Shown here one piece after another: positions 1 to 8,820 of a DNA stretch of 64,000 nt (positions are counted from its first letter, which is position 1; each line of letters starts with the position of its first letter). Position numbers and translations under genes: made by a program. Below the pieces are notes generated by a model. The model saw only the letters and a list, made by a program, of their open reading frames with translations, ran no database searches and was not told the origin of the DNA. Source of the DNA: Streptomyces cylindrosporus (GTDB lineage Bacteria > Actinomycetota > Actinomycetes > Streptomycetales > Streptomycetaceae); assembly GCF_022698165.1 (NCBI RefSeq), contig NZ_JALDAY010000005.1:62001-126000 (forward strand), read 5' to 3'.

Positions 1-1362
1 TGGATCCAGATAGCCGTGCTGACCTGGATCCCGTCGTGGCTGAGCCCCGGCTCGATGACCGTCGGCTCCATGCGGGTCGTCATGCTGCTCATCTCCGCGG
101 TCAGCGCCGTCCTCGTCTACGTCCTCGGCCGCCGACTGTCACTGCCCCGCTGGGCCGCAGGCCTCGCGATGGCCCTGTTCGGTCTCTCGCCGCTCTCGGT
201 CGTGCTCCAGCGCGAGATCTTCCTCGACAACCTCGCGGTGATGTGGACGCTCGTCGCGTTCACCCTCGCCGCCTCGCCGAGCCGTCACCTCTGGCACCAC
301 TTCGGCGCGGGCCTCGCGGCCGCGACCGCCGTGCTCACCAAGGAGACGATGCTCGTCGTCCTGCCCGCCCTGTTCGTCACCATGTGGCGCCACAGCCACC
401 GCGACACCCGCAAGTTCGCGGTCACCGGAGCCGTCACGGCCTGCGCCCTGATCGGCTTCAGCTACCCCCTCTTCGCCCTGCTCAAGGGCGAGTTGCTCCC
501 GGGCGGCGGGCACGTCTCGCTGTGGGACGGCATCAAGTACCAGATGACCAGGCCGGGTTCGGGCTTCGTCCTCGACCAGTCCTCCGGCTCGCACGGCGTG
601 CTCCACTCCTGGCTCTACTACGACCGTGTCCTGCCCCTCGGCGGCCTGGCGGGCGCCCTGCTGCTGATCGCCACCTGGCGCTGGTCGGTCACCGCCCGCG
701 CCCTGGCCGGCCCGGCCCTCACGGTCGCGATCCTCACGGCGCTCGCCCTGCGCCCGAACGGCTACCTGCCCGCGATGTACGTCATCCAGGCGCTGCCCTT
801 CCTCGCCCTGGTCCTCGCCGCGGGCACCGCCTCCGTCGCCCACGGCGTCCTGCGCAGGTGGCGCCGCCCCGACGAGCGGAAGTGGATGACGTACGGCCGC
901 TACAGCCTCGCCGCCGTCCTCGCGCTAGCCGCCGGCGCGTACGTCGTACCGAAGTGGTACGACGGCGATCACACCGCCGTCACCGCCGACGCCAACGCCC
1001 CCTACCGGGCCGCCTCCAAGTGGCTCACCAGCGAGGTCGCCGACCCGAAGGACACCCGCGTCCTGGTCGACGACGCGCTCTGGCTGGACCTGGTGCACGA
1101 CGGGTACCGGCCCGGGCTCGGCGCCATCTGGTTCTACAAGGCCGACCTCGACCCCGCCGTCACCAAGACCATGCCGAACGGCTGGAAGGACATCGACTAC
1201 GTCGTCGCCTCCCCGACCGTGCGGCGCGACGCGGTCGACCTGCCCAACGTGAAGGCGGCCATCGAGCACTCCACCCCGGTCGCCACCTTCGGCACCGGTC
1301 CCGACCGCATCGAGATCCGGCACGTCCAGACGACCGGTACGGCTGACGGAGGCCTGCGATGA
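1..1362 (+). CDS. GT-C (PMT/ArnT-like) glycosyltransferase, 5' truncated
   Basis: Integral membrane protein cut by the window edge: the frame is open from base 1 (WIQIA) and the GTG at 16 is probably internal. Many hydrophobic helices alternate with short loops, and the segment REIFLDNLAVMW followed by a lysine-glutamate loop (TKETML) is typical of family 39/PMT-like transferases that use polyprenyl-phosphate sugars at the membrane. The usual catalytic acidic motif of loop 1 would lie upstream of the window. A soluble domain of about 110 residues closes the protein. The stop overlaps the next gene, a polyprenyl-phosphate-type GT2, by 4 bases. I infer that GT2 charges the lipid and this enzyme consumes it. 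Acceptor unknown. Confidence 0.8.
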   Translation, partial: WIQIAVLTWIPSWLSPGSMTVGSMRVVMLLISAVSAVLVYVLGRRLSLPRWAAGLAMALFGLSPLSVVLQREIFLDNLAVMWTLVAFTLAASPSRHLWHHFGAGLAAATAVLTKETMLVVLPALFVTMWRHSHRDTRKFAVTGAVTACALIGFSYPLFALLKGELLPGGGHVSLWDGIKYQMTRPGSGFVLDQSSGSHGVLHSWLYYDRVLPLGGLAGALLLIATWRWSVTARALAGPALTVAILTALALRPNGYLPAMYVIQALPFLALVLAAGTASVAHGVLRRWRRPDERKWMTYGRYSLAAVLALAAGAYVVPKWYDGDHTAVTADANAPYRAASKWLTSEVADPKDTRVLVDDALWLDLVHDGYRPGLGAIWFYKADLDPAVTKTMPNGWKDIDYVVASPTVRRDAVDLPNVKAAIEHSTPVATFGTGPDRIEIRHVQTTGTADGGLR

Positions 1363-2552
1363 CCCACGAGTACACCGCCCCCGGAGAGCTGGGCGATCCC
1401 GCCGTACGCGGCGCGGAAGTCGCTGAGCCCGGAGCCGTCACCATCGTCGTACCGACGTACAACGAGTCGGCGAACATCCGTCAACTCCTGCACCAGATCA
1501 CCGAGTCGGTGCCGACCCGGCTGCCCTGCGAGGTCGTCTTCGTCGACGACTCCACCGACGACACGCCCGAGGTCATCCAGGAGGCCGCCAAGGACTGCCC
1601 GTTCCCGGTGACCCTGCTGCACCGCGAGGAGCCCGTCGGCGGACTCGGCGGCGCGGTCGTCGAGGGCATGAAGGCGGCCGGGTCGGACTGGATCGTCGTC
1701 ATGGACGGCGACTGCCAGCATCCGCCTTCCCTGGTACCGGAGTTGGTGGCCACCGGGGAGCGTGCGCACGCCGGGCTCGTGGTCGCCTCCCGGTACATCA
1801 AGGGCGGCAGCCGGGCGGGGCTCGCGGGCAGCTACCGGGTGGCCGTCAGCCGCGGCGCGACCTGGCTGACCAAGTCCCTCTTCCCGCGCAGGCTGCACGG
1901 CATCAGCGACCCCATGTCCGGCTTCTTCGCGATCCGCCGCAGCGACATCACCGCCGACGCCCTCAAGCCGCTCGGCTACAAGATCCTCCTGGAGCTGGCG
2001 GTCCGCAGCCGTCCGCGCCAGGTCACCGAGGTGCCGTTCGTCTTCCAGGACCGGTTCGCCGGGGAGTCCAAGTCGAGCGCGCAGGAGGGCTTCCGCTTCC
2101 TGCGCCACCTGATCGGCCTGCGCACCGCCTCGCCGGTCGCCCGCATGGTGGGCTTCGGCCTGATCGGCGCGAGCGGGTTCCTGCCGAACCTGGTCGGCCT
2201 GTGGGCCCTGATGGCCCTCGGCCTGCACTACGTGCCCGCCGAGATCCTCGCCAACCAGCTCGGCGTGGCCTGGAACTTCGTCCTCGTCGAGCACCTGCTG
2301 TTCCGCGACCGCCGGCGGCACCGCAACCGCTGGGACCGCGCGGGCCGGTTCGCGCTGCTCGCCAACGCCGACCTGGTGCTGCGCATCCCCCTGATCGCGC
2401 TGTTCGTGGACCGGCTGGGGATGGGGGCCCTGTCCGCCACCGCGCTCGCGCTGGTGACGACGTTCGTCCTGCGCTTCGTGGGGACCGAAGCGCTGGTCTA
2501 TCTCCCGCGCAGGGGGCGCGGGGGACACAGCAAGGCAAGGAGAGCCGCGTGA
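1359..2552 (+). CDS. GT2 glycosyltransferase fused to GtrA membrane domain
   Basis: 397 aa. Residues about 28-245 form a GT-A domain of the dolichyl/polyprenyl-phosphate mannose synthase type: VVPTYNESANI at the nucleotide-binding strand, the acidic metal site VVMDGDCQHPP, and the conserved GISDPMSGFFAIRR loop. Residues about 255-390 hold four hydrophobic helices of the GtrA family (VGFGLIGASGFLPN, ending VLRFVGTEALVYLP), thought to help flip or anchor the lipid-linked sugar. The domain order matches known bacterial DPM1-GtrA fusions. It overlaps the upstream membrane transferase (ATGA) and the downstream oxidase (GTGA), so the three are probably co-translated. The sugar is unknown. Confidence 0.88.
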   Translation: MTHEYTAPGELGDPAVRGAEVAEPGAVTIVVPTYNESANIRQLLHQITESVPTRLPCEVVFVDDSTDDTPEVIQEAAKDCPFPVTLLHREEPVGGLGGAVVEGMKAAGSDWIVVMDGDCQHPPSLVPELVATGERAHAGLVVASRYIKGGSRAGLAGSYRVAVSRGATWLTKSLFPRRLHGISDPMSGFFAIRRSDITADALKPLGYKILLELAVRSRPRQVTEVPFVFQDRFAGESKSSAQEGFRFLRHLIGLRTASPVARMVGFGLIGASGFLPNLVGLWALMALGLHYVPAEILANQLGVAWNFVLVEHLLFRDRRRHRNRWDRAGRFALLANADLVLRIPLIALFVDRLGMGALSATALALVTTFVLRFVGTEALVYLPRRGRGGHSKARRAA

Positions 2553-4954
2553 ACAGATCCCGTAGGAGAACGGCGCTGCTCGGGGTGGGGGCCCTGACCG
2601 CCGGTCTGCTGCTCACCTCACCCCAGTCGGCGCAGGCCGCCAACCTCGTGGTCAACCCGGGCTTCGAGACCGCCGGTTCCGGCGACATGCCGTACTGCTG
2701 GGAGAAGTCCGGGTGGGGTGACAACGACTTCAGCTTCGAGACCACCTCGGACGCCCACTCCGGCTCCAAGGCCATGAAGGTCACGCTGACGCGCCGGGTC
2801 TCGGGCGACCGCAAGGCCCTGATCCTGGAGACCGCGGACTGCGCGCCGGCCGTGGCGGTCGGCAAGCAGTACGACCTCTCGCTCTGGTACAAGACGACCA
2901 CGCCGGACGCCAACATCACCCTGTTCCGGCACGACAGCACGGCCGGCTGGCAGTACTGGACCGACCTCAAGACGCTGGAGATGCAGGGCAGTTGGACCCA
3001 GGCCACGGTCCGCACACCCGAGGTCCCGGCCGGCACAGACCGCATCACCTGGGGCGTCTCCGTCTACGGCACCGGCTCGGCGACCACCGACGACTACACG
3101 ATGGACCAGGTCCCCGACGTCACCCCGCCCGCGACCTGCACGGGCACCGCGGCCGAGTGCGCCGACGGCCGCTGGGACGTGCTGCCCACACAGAACCCGG
3201 TGCGCTCCATGCACTCGGTCGTCCTCAACAACGGCAAGGTCCTGCTGATCGCCGGCTCCGGCAACAGCGAGGAGAACTTCAACGCCGGGACGTTCACGAG
3301 TGCCGTCTACAACCCGGCGGACGGCTCCTACAAGGTCATCCCGACCCCGAAGGACATGTTCTGCTCGGGCCACATCCAGCTCCAGGACGGGCGCGTCCTG
3401 GTGTTGAGCGGCAACAAGGCGTTCCCGGCGGCGGACGGCTCGCACGGTTACGAGGGCTACAAGGACTCGTACATCTTCGATCCGAAGACCGAGACCTACA
3501 GCAAGACCAACGACCTCAACGACGGCCACTGGTACCCGTCGGCGACCGAGCTCGGCAATGGTGACGTCATCTCCTTCGGCGGGCTGCGCGAGGACTCGAC
3601 CGGGTCGGTGACCGCCGAGTACTGGTCGGACGCCGAGCAGAAGTGGCTGGCGCTGTGGCAGGTCAACCAGACCTGGTCGTACTGGGGTCTGTACCCGTCG
3701 ATGATCCTGATGCAGGACGGCCGCCTCTTCTACTCCGGCAGCCATGTCTTCGGCAACAACATCCCGGGCACCGGCTCGGCGATCTACGACTACAGCGCGA
3801 ACACGGTCACGCAGGTCCCGGGGCTGCAGAACAAGGACCAGCGCGACCAGTCCGCGAGCGTGCTGCTGCCTCCGGCGCAGGACCAGAAGGTCCTCACCAT
3901 CGGCGGCGGCAACATCGACTCCAACCCGGAGGGCAACCGCCTGACGGACGTCATCGACCTCAAGCAGGCCAACCCGGCCTACACGGCGGGCCCGTTGATC
4001 CCGCAGGGCACGGTCGACCTCGGCAACGGCAAGGTCCCCGAGACCGGCAACCAGGGCAAGATGTACGTCTCCGCCGTACTGCTGCCCGACGGCAAGGTGC
4101 TGGAGACCGGCGGCGGTCTGCACAACCGGGCCAACCCGGTCTTCGAGGCGTCGATCTACGACCCGGACTCGGGCACCTTCGACCAGGTGGCCGCCGACCC
4201 GGAGGCCCGCGGCTACCACTCGTCCGCGTTCCTGCTGCCCGACGGCCGGGTGATGGCCACCGGTGACAACCCGGGCAACGGCACCTGGAACCACAACGTG
4301 TCGATCTACACCCCGCCGTACCTCCTCAAGGGCACGCGGCCGACGATCACCTCGGTGATCGACACCGAGTGGAACTACGGCGACACCCAGCGGATCACCG
4401 TCGACCGGCCCATCGCCAAGGCCGAGTTGATCCGCCCGGCCGCGGTCACGCACTCCTCGGACCCCAACCAGCGGTTCGTGGACCTGCCGCTGTCCGTCGA
4501 CGGCAACAACGTCGACCTGAACGTGACGAGCAACCCGAACGTGGCGCCGCCCGGCTGGTACATGCTCTTCGCGGTCGACGCCAACGGCGTGCCGTCGGTA
4601 GCCAAGTGGGTGCACCTGGCGGGCCCGCAGGCCCTCAGCGCCGACACCGCCGACGCGCACGTCCACTCCTTCGCGGACTCCCTGTCGGGCAAGGTGGCCG
4701 AGCCCGGCAAGAAGAAGACGTCGGTCAAGGTCCCCGTCACCATCTCCGGCTGCGACCGGCACTACGGCACCGTCAACGTCTGCGTGCCGACGGCCTTCCC
4801 GAAGGGCGTGAAGAAGACCACGGCCTCGCGCTGCGCCTGGCTGAAGAAGAACGACTACGGCCGCCTCAAGGTCAACGGCAAGGACGACCCGCTCGGCCTC
4901 GACCCGAGCGGGGACGGCGTCGCCTGCGGGAAGGCGGACCTCCGCAGAAGCTAA
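2549..4954 (+). CDS. secreted galactose/glyoxal oxidase-like copper radical oxidase with Excalibur-like tail
   Basis: 801 aa from the GTG that overlaps the GT2 stop; that start gives a signal peptide with an AQAA cleavage site (VNRSRRRTALLG start). Residues about 33-190 look like a carbohydrate-binding beta-sandwich (NLVVNPGFE). The kelch propeller follows and keeps every copper/radical residue of galactose oxidase: Cys in DMFCSGH, Tyr in HWYPSA, the Tyr-His pair in GYHSSAF, and the last His in VTHSSDPNQR. A DUF1929-type Ig domain (PPGWYMLFAVD) comes next. The tail adds about 90 residues with four Cys and a DPSGDGVACG motif, like the Excalibur calcium-binding repeat. It should oxidise an alcohol or aldehyde to make H2O2 outside the cell, possibly on the glycan built by its operon partners. 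Distinct from membrane-anchored GlxA by its length and tail. Confidence 0.87.
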   Translation: MNRSRRRTALLGVGALTAGLLLTSPQSAQAANLVVNPGFETAGSGDMPYCWEKSGWGDNDFSFETTSDAHSGSKAMKVTLTRRVSGDRKALILETADCAPAVAVGKQYDLSLWYKTTTPDANITLFRHDSTAGWQYWTDLKTLEMQGSWTQATVRTPEVPAGTDRITWGVSVYGTGSATTDDYTMDQVPDVTPPATCTGTAAECADGRWDVLPTQNPVRSMHSVVLNNGKVLLIAGSGNSEENFNAGTFTSAVYNPADGSYKVIPTPKDMFCSGHIQLQDGRVLVLSGNKAFPAADGSHGYEGYKDSYIFDPKTETYSKTNDLNDGHWYPSATELGNGDVISFGGLREDSTGSVTAEYWSDAEQKWLALWQVNQTWSYWGLYPSMILMQDGRLFYSGSHVFGNNIPGTGSAIYDYSANTVTQVPGLQNKDQRDQSASVLLPPAQDQKVLTIGGGNIDSNPEGNRLTDVIDLKQANPAYTAGPLIPQGTVDLGNGKVPETGNQGKMYVSAVLLPDGKVLETGGGLHNRANPVFEASIYDPDSGTFDQVAADPEARGYHSSAFLLPDGRVMATGDNPGNGTWNHNVSIYTPPYLLKGTRPTITSVIDTEWNYGDTQRITVDRPIAKAELIRPAAVTHSSDPNQRFVDLPLSVDGNNVDLNVTSNPNVAPPGWYMLFAVDANGVPSVAKWVHLAGPQALSADTADAHVHSFADSLSGKVAEPGKKKTSVKVPVTISGCDRHYGTVNVCVPTAFPKGVKKTTASRCAWLKKNDYGRLKVNGKDDPLGLDPSGDGVACGKADLRRS

Positions 4955-5667
4955 CTCGCGAAGTCCTCCAGGGCGCGCTCCACGATGGCCACCAGCTGCT
5001 CGTGGTGCGCGCCCTTCCAGTAGGCGCGCCCGCAGTCCTGACACTGCGCGAAGACGTCGTACGACCGCTGCGTCCCGCCGTGCAGCTGGTCCGCCACCTC
5101 CTCCAGGGTGGCCTCCTTGAGCAGGCCGTTGCAGGCGGTGCAGCGCGTCCAGGGCCGCAGTTCGGGGCGGAACCGGTCCAGGATGTCGCGGAGCTGGTCC
5201 TCGGGGCGGGTGCTGTAGACGTAGGCGCCGGCCCACAGTTCGCGGCGGCGCAGCAGGCCCCGGTCGCGGCTGAGCATCACGCGCTTCTCGGCGGCCGAGC
5301 GGGCGGCGAGGGCCGGGTCGCCGATGTCCGTCGACTCGTACGCCGTGTCCACGCCGAGCAGGCGCAGCCGACGGGCGAGGGTGCCGAGGTGGACGTCGAG
5401 CAGGAAGCGCAGGGGAGCGCCGGGGACCTGCTGGGGGCGGTCGACGGACCGCACCTCGACCGAGTCGCCGGCGGCGGGGACGTACGACGTCGGCACCTCG
5501 CGGCCGTCGACCCACAGCGCCCCGACCTCGGTGAGCGGGACGCCGGTCGACTCGACGACATGGCCCAGGGAGGAGACACCGTCGGTGACGACGGTCCGGC
5601 GCGGGGCGCGCTGCACGAACAGGGTCAGCTCGGGGGCGAACTCGACGTGGATCTCGGGACCGTTCAC
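4951..5667 (-). CDS. Mut7-C RNase-domain protein with N-terminal ubiquitin-like domain
   Basis: 238 aa. Residues 1-80 read as a beta-grasp (ubiquitin/ThiS-like) module; residues 85-165 carry the PIN-like Mut7-C fold with acidic residues in LLDVHLG, STDIGD and LSRDRGLL; residues 180-220 form a zinc ribbon with RCTACNG and CQDCGRAYWKG. Family members are predicted ribonucleases; the substrate is unknown. It is convergent with the copper oxidase, and the two stop codons share the four bases CTAA at 4951-4954, so there is no room for a terminator between them. Confidence 0.85.
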   Translation of the reverse strand: MNGPEIHVEFAPELTLFVQRAPRRTVVTDGVSSLGHVVESTGVPLTEVGALWVDGREVPTSYVPAAGDSVEVRSVDRPQQVPGAPLRFLLDVHLGTLARRLRLLGVDTAYESTDIGDPALAARSAAEKRVMLSRDRGLLRRRELWAGAYVYSTRPEDQLRDILDRFRPELRPWTRCTACNGLLKEATLEEVADQLHGGTQRSYDVFAQCQDCGRAYWKGAHHEQLVAIVERALEDFAS

Positions 5668-5700
5668 CCGGTCAGGATGTCACGGGAGGGGGCCGCGGGT

Positions 5701-6345
5701 TCAGGGCTTTTCGGTGGGGAGGCCGTGTTCCATGACGTCCAGGGCGCGCTCCAGCATGGCGGGCAGGTCGTCCTTGAAGTCGTTCTCCGCCCAGGCCATG
5801 TTGACCTCCATCAGGCCGCCGACGAGGGACATCGCGCAGACCCGCACCTCCAGGCCGTCCGGGTCCAGACCGGCCCGCTCGCCGATGGCCGCGCGGAGCA
5901 TCCGCCCGGTCTGCGACATGCTCTCGTACATGCGGGCCCGGACCGCGGGGACCGTGATCCCGAGGTGGGCCCGCATCCGGATCACCTCGGGATCCTCCGC
6001 CATGAGTGCGTCGGTGGCCAGGCGCAGGATGTGCCGTACCGATTCCATCCACGGCTCGTCGGCCGGCCGGTTGCGCAACTCCTCCAGCATCAGCGGGTCG
6101 TACTCGTCCGTGAGGACGATGTCCTCCTTGGTGGGGAAGTAGCGGAAGACGGTCGACGGCGACACCTCGGCCCGCTCGGCGATCTGCTCGATCGTCGTGG
6201 CGTCGTACCCCTGCTCCCTGATCAGCGCGTAGGTGGCGGCGCGGATCGTCTCGCGGGTCTTGATCTTCTTGCGTTCGCGCAGACCGAGCCGGGGGCTGTC
6301 GGAGGGGGAGGTGAAGGGGGAACGTGCGGCCGTCATGGGGTTCAT
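5701..6345 (-). CDS. TetR-family repressor of the adjacent MFS exporter
   Basis: 214 aa from the ATG at 6345, which has GGAGG 10 bases upstream inside the end of the MFS gene. The N-terminal helix-turn-helix is clear: RAATYALIREQGYDATTIEQ, then AERAEVSPSTVFRYFPTKED. The C-terminal half is an AcrR-type ligand domain. The gene starts 2 bases after the MFS stop, so both sit on one transcript, and the likely operator lies just upstream of the MFS start. It is probably an autoregulated drug-sensing repressor. An earlier in-frame ATG at 6471 lies inside the MFS gene and was rejected. Confidence 0.88.
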   Translation of the reverse strand: MNPMTAARSPFTSPSDSPRLGLRERKKIKTRETIRAATYALIREQGYDATTIEQIAERAEVSPSTVFRYFPTKEDIVLTDEYDPLMLEELRNRPADEPWMESVRHILRLATDALMAEDPEVIRMRAHLGITVPAVRARMYESMSQTGRMLRAAIGERAGLDPDGLEVRVCAMSLVGGLMEVNMAWAENDFKDDLPAMLERALDVMEHGLPTEKP

Positions 6346-6347
6346 TG

Positions 6348-7892
6348 TCAGGCATCCTCCGTGGCCGCGACCATGTCGGGCTCGGGGCTCCCGGCCGCCC
6401 GCTCCCGCGCCGCCGGCTTCGGCAGGAAGGCCGCCGCCACCAGTGCCGAGACCAGCGCCGCGATCCCACACACCAGCAGGACGACGCCCATGCCGTGCAC
6501 GTACGCGCTGTCGGCGGAGGCCAGCAGGTCCGCCGAGCCGGTCTTCTCGGCGACCAGGTGCGCCGCGACCACCGACTCCCCTGCGGTGTCGGCAGCCCCC
6601 GCGGGCAGGCCGGTCACGTCGAGCCGGTCCCGGAAGGTGCCGGCGAGCAGGCTGCCGAGCAGGGCGATGCCGATCGCCCCGCCGACCTGGCGCATCGTCA
6701 TCAGCAGCCCGGAGCCGCTGCCGGCGCGGTCGCGGGGCAGGGCGGCCAGGGCGTTGCCCATGGCCGGCATGAGAGCGAAGCCGAAGCCGAGACCGGTGAC
6801 GGAGAGCCAGAGCGCGGTGTAGCCGTAGCCGGAGTCGATGCTCGTACGGCTGCCGAGGATGGCCGCGAAGGCCAGGATCACCAGGCCGGCGCTCACCGTG
6901 GCGCGACCGCCGAAGCGCACGGCGGCCTGCGGGGCGGTGCGGGAGGCGAGGAGGATGCCGCCCATCATCGGCAGCAGCCGGACACCGGTGCCGAGGGCGT
7001 CGTTGCCGAGGACGGCCTGGAGGTAGGGCGGCAGCACGAACAGCAGGCCGGACAGCACGAACATCACCAGGGTCGCGGCGATGGTGTTGAAGAGGAAGCC
7101 GCGGTGGGCGAGCAGGGTCATGTCCAGCATGGGGCGCTCGACCCGGCGTTCCCGCACGACCAGGGCGGCGATGAGTACGACGGCTGCCGCGAGCATGCCC
7201 AGGACCAGCGGGTCGCCCCAGCCGCGGGTGGGCGCCTCGATGATCGCGTAGACCAGGGCGCCGAGGCCGGTCGCGGTGAGCGCGGTGGAGAGGGTGTCGA
7301 CCTTGGGGGAGGCGGGGTCACGGGTCTCGGGGAGCAGGAAGACGCAGGCGGCGATGCCGATCGCGGCCATCGGGACGTTGACCAGGAAGACCGAGCCCCA
7401 CCAGAAGTGGTTCAGCAGCCAGCCGCCGATGATCGGGCCGAGCGGCAGGCCGAGCGCGGAGGCCGCGGAGACGATGGCGGTGGCCCTGGGCTGCTCGTCG
7501 GTGTCGAACATCGTGGGCAGTACGGAGAGCGCGAGCGGGGTGATCAGGGCGGCGCCGACGCCCATCAGGGCGCGGGCCACGATGACCCAGTTCACGTCCC
7601 CGGCCAGGGCGCCGAGCAGCGAGCCGGCGAGGAAGACACCGAGTCCGGCGATCAGCATGCGGCGCCGTCCGAAGCGGTCGCCGAGGAGTCCGGCGGGCAG
7701 CATCAGCGCCGCGAAGACGATGACGTACGAGTCCGCCATCCACTGCTGCTCGCCGGTGCTCGCGCCCAGGTCGGCGGCCATCGTCGGCAGCGCCACATTG
7801 AGGATCGTCGTGTCGAAGCCGAGCGTGAGCATGCTCGCGACCAGGGCCCCGAGGGCCCACCAGCGCCGTGGGTTCAAGGTGGTAGTAACCAT
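6348..7892 (-). CDS. DHA2 (EmrB/QacA) MFS multidrug exporter, 14 TM
   Basis: 514 aa. The first helices contain the DHA2 signatures LGFDTTILNVALPTMAADL and the loop GDRFGRRRM (MFS motif A); motif C-like glycines occur in SALGLPLGPIIGGWLL. Length and hydrophobicity fit a 14-helix drug:proton antiporter in the cytoplasmic membrane. It is first in a two-gene operon with its TetR regulator, and an inverted repeat sits 5 bases upstream of the start. The substrate cannot be read from sequence. Confidence 0.9.
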   Translation of the reverse strand: MVTTTLNPRRWWALGALVASMLTLGFDTTILNVALPTMAADLGASTGEQQWMADSYVIVFAALMLPAGLLGDRFGRRRMLIAGLGVFLAGSLLGALAGDVNWVIVARALMGVGAALITPLALSVLPTMFDTDEQPRATAIVSAASALGLPLGPIIGGWLLNHFWWGSVFLVNVPMAAIGIAACVFLLPETRDPASPKVDTLSTALTATGLGALVYAIIEAPTRGWGDPLVLGMLAAAVVLIAALVVRERRVERPMLDMTLLAHRGFLFNTIAATLVMFVLSGLLFVLPPYLQAVLGNDALGTGVRLLPMMGGILLASRTAPQAAVRFGGRATVSAGLVILAFAAILGSRTSIDSGYGYTALWLSVTGLGFGFALMPAMGNALAALPRDRAGSGSGLLMTMRQVGGAIGIALLGSLLAGTFRDRLDVTGLPAGAADTAGESVVAAHLVAEKTGSADLLASADSAYVHGMGVVLLVCGIAALVSALVAAAFLPKPAARERAAGSPEPDMVAATEDA

Positions 7893-7896
7893 GAAA

Positions 7897-7911
7897 TGAG
7901 AGTAGCTCTCA
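7897..7911. promoter_or_regulatory. TetR operator upstream of MFS exporter
   Basis: TGAGAGTAGCTCTCA, a perfect inverted repeat with 6-base arms and a 3-base spacer, 4 bases upstream of the MFS ATG. The AT-rich tract beyond it (AAAATATTGTTCCTG) probably holds the promoter. Given the TetR gene in the same operon, this is most likely its operator. Confidence 0.75.
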
Positions 7912-7980
7912 AAATATTGTTCCTGTCAATCGGGTTATGCTGTCAATCTACTTCGGCTGTCCATCTGCTTCGGGCATGCG

Positions 7981-8010
7981 AAAAGGGCCACGGCGTGGAA
8001 GCCGTGACCC
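7981..8010 (-). terminator. intrinsic terminator of hemolysin III gene
   Basis: Read on the minus strand, GGGTCACGGC, a 6-base loop and GCCGTGGCCC form a 10-pair stem with one G-U, followed directly by TTTT. It lies about 30 bases past the TAG of the PAQR/hemolysin III gene. Confidence 0.8.
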
Positions 8011-8038
8011 TGGAGGTGCTGCGAGGCGCTGTGCGGTG

Positions 8039-8794
8039 CTATCCGTGCTGGTAGGCGACCAGCGAGATGCCGACGTAGTGGACGACGAAGGCGGCCAGCG
8101 TGAAGGAGTGGAAGACCTCGTGGAAGCCGAACCAGCGCGGTGACGGGTTCGGCCGCTTGATGCCGTAGATCACGCCGCCCGCGCTGTAGAGCAGGCCGCC
8201 GACGATGACCAGGACCAGGACCGCGATGCCGCCGGTGCGCATGAAGTCGGGCAGGAAGAAGACCGCCGCCCAGCCCATCGCGATGTAGCAGGGGGTGTAG
8301 AGCCAGCGCGGGGCGCCGACCCAGAAGACCCGGAAGACGATGCCCGCCGCCGCGGCGCCCCAGATGCCCCACAGTAGCCACTGCCCCTTCGCGCCGGGGA
8401 GCAGCAGCATCGTCAGGGGCGTGTAGGTGCCCGCGATGATCAGGAAGATGTTGGCGTGATCCAGCCTGCGCAGGATGCCGTCCATCCGCGGGCTCCAGTT
8501 GCCCCGGTGGTACAGCGCGCTCACGCCGAAGAGCAGGCAGGCCGTCAGGACGTAGATCCCGCAGGCGATCCGGCCCCGGGAGGAGTCCGCGAGGGCGGTG
8601 AGCACCAGGCCGGAGATCAGCACGGCGGGGAACATTCCCAGGTGCAGCCAGCCGCGGAGCTTCGGCTTGATCGGCTCGGCGAGGTGCTGGGCGTGCTGCT
8701 TCAGCTGGTGCGGAATGGAAGGCGCTTCGGAGCCGCGGCCGACGGCCGGCGTGTCCGTTCGTGCGTCGGGGACGGGCGCAGTCATGCCCTGCAT
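8039..8794 (-). CDS. trhA: PAQR/hemolysin III family membrane protein
   Basis: 251 aa with seven predicted transmembrane helices after a soluble N-terminus of about 55 residues. Family signatures are visible: SALYHRGNW, RRLDHANIFLIIAGTYTPL, and near the C-terminus GFHEVFHSFTLAAF and VVHYVGISL, which supply the histidines of the presumed metal site. Bacterial TrhA proteins are linked to membrane-lipid homeostasis rather than true haemolysis. Start chosen at 8794; the ATG at 8785 is equally possible. A cluster of TACGG/CCGTA palindromes immediately upstream suggests repression by a TetR-type lipid regulator not encoded here. Confidence 0.85.
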   Translation of the reverse strand: MQGMTAPVPDARTDTPAVGRGSEAPSIPHQLKQHAQHLAEPIKPKLRGWLHLGMFPAVLISGLVLTALADSSRGRIACGIYVLTACLLFGVSALYHRGNWSPRMDGILRRLDHANIFLIIAGTYTPLTMLLLPGAKGQWLLWGIWGAAAAGIVFRVFWVGAPRWLYTPCYIAMGWAAVFFLPDFMRTGGIAVLVLVIVGGLLYSAGGVIYGIKRPNPSPRWFGFHEVFHSFTLAAFVVHYVGISLVAYQHG

Positions 8795-8800
8795 CGTACC

Positions 8801-8820
8801 TACGGAACCGTAAGTTACGG
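8801..8820. promoter_or_regulatory. overlapping TACGG palindromes in trhA promoter
   Basis: TACGGAACCGTA (5-base arms) overlaps CCGTAAGTTACGG (perfect 6-base arms, one central base), 6-26 bases upstream of the trhA start. Three phased half-sites look like a TetR-family operator of the fatty-acid desaturase type. The cognate regulator is inferred, not seen. Confidence 0.55.

Noticed and set aside
4951-4954. Four-base shared stops of convergent genes as a special signal
   Set aside because: CTAA here and CTAG at 32076-32079 simply let two stop codons overlap. It is compact packing and needs no further explanation.
2618-5515. Long minus-strand open frame across the copper oxidase gene
   Set aside because: It mirrors the GC-rich codon pattern of the oxidase, is Arg/Val/Gly-rich without motifs, and overlaps a gene with all catalytic residues intact.
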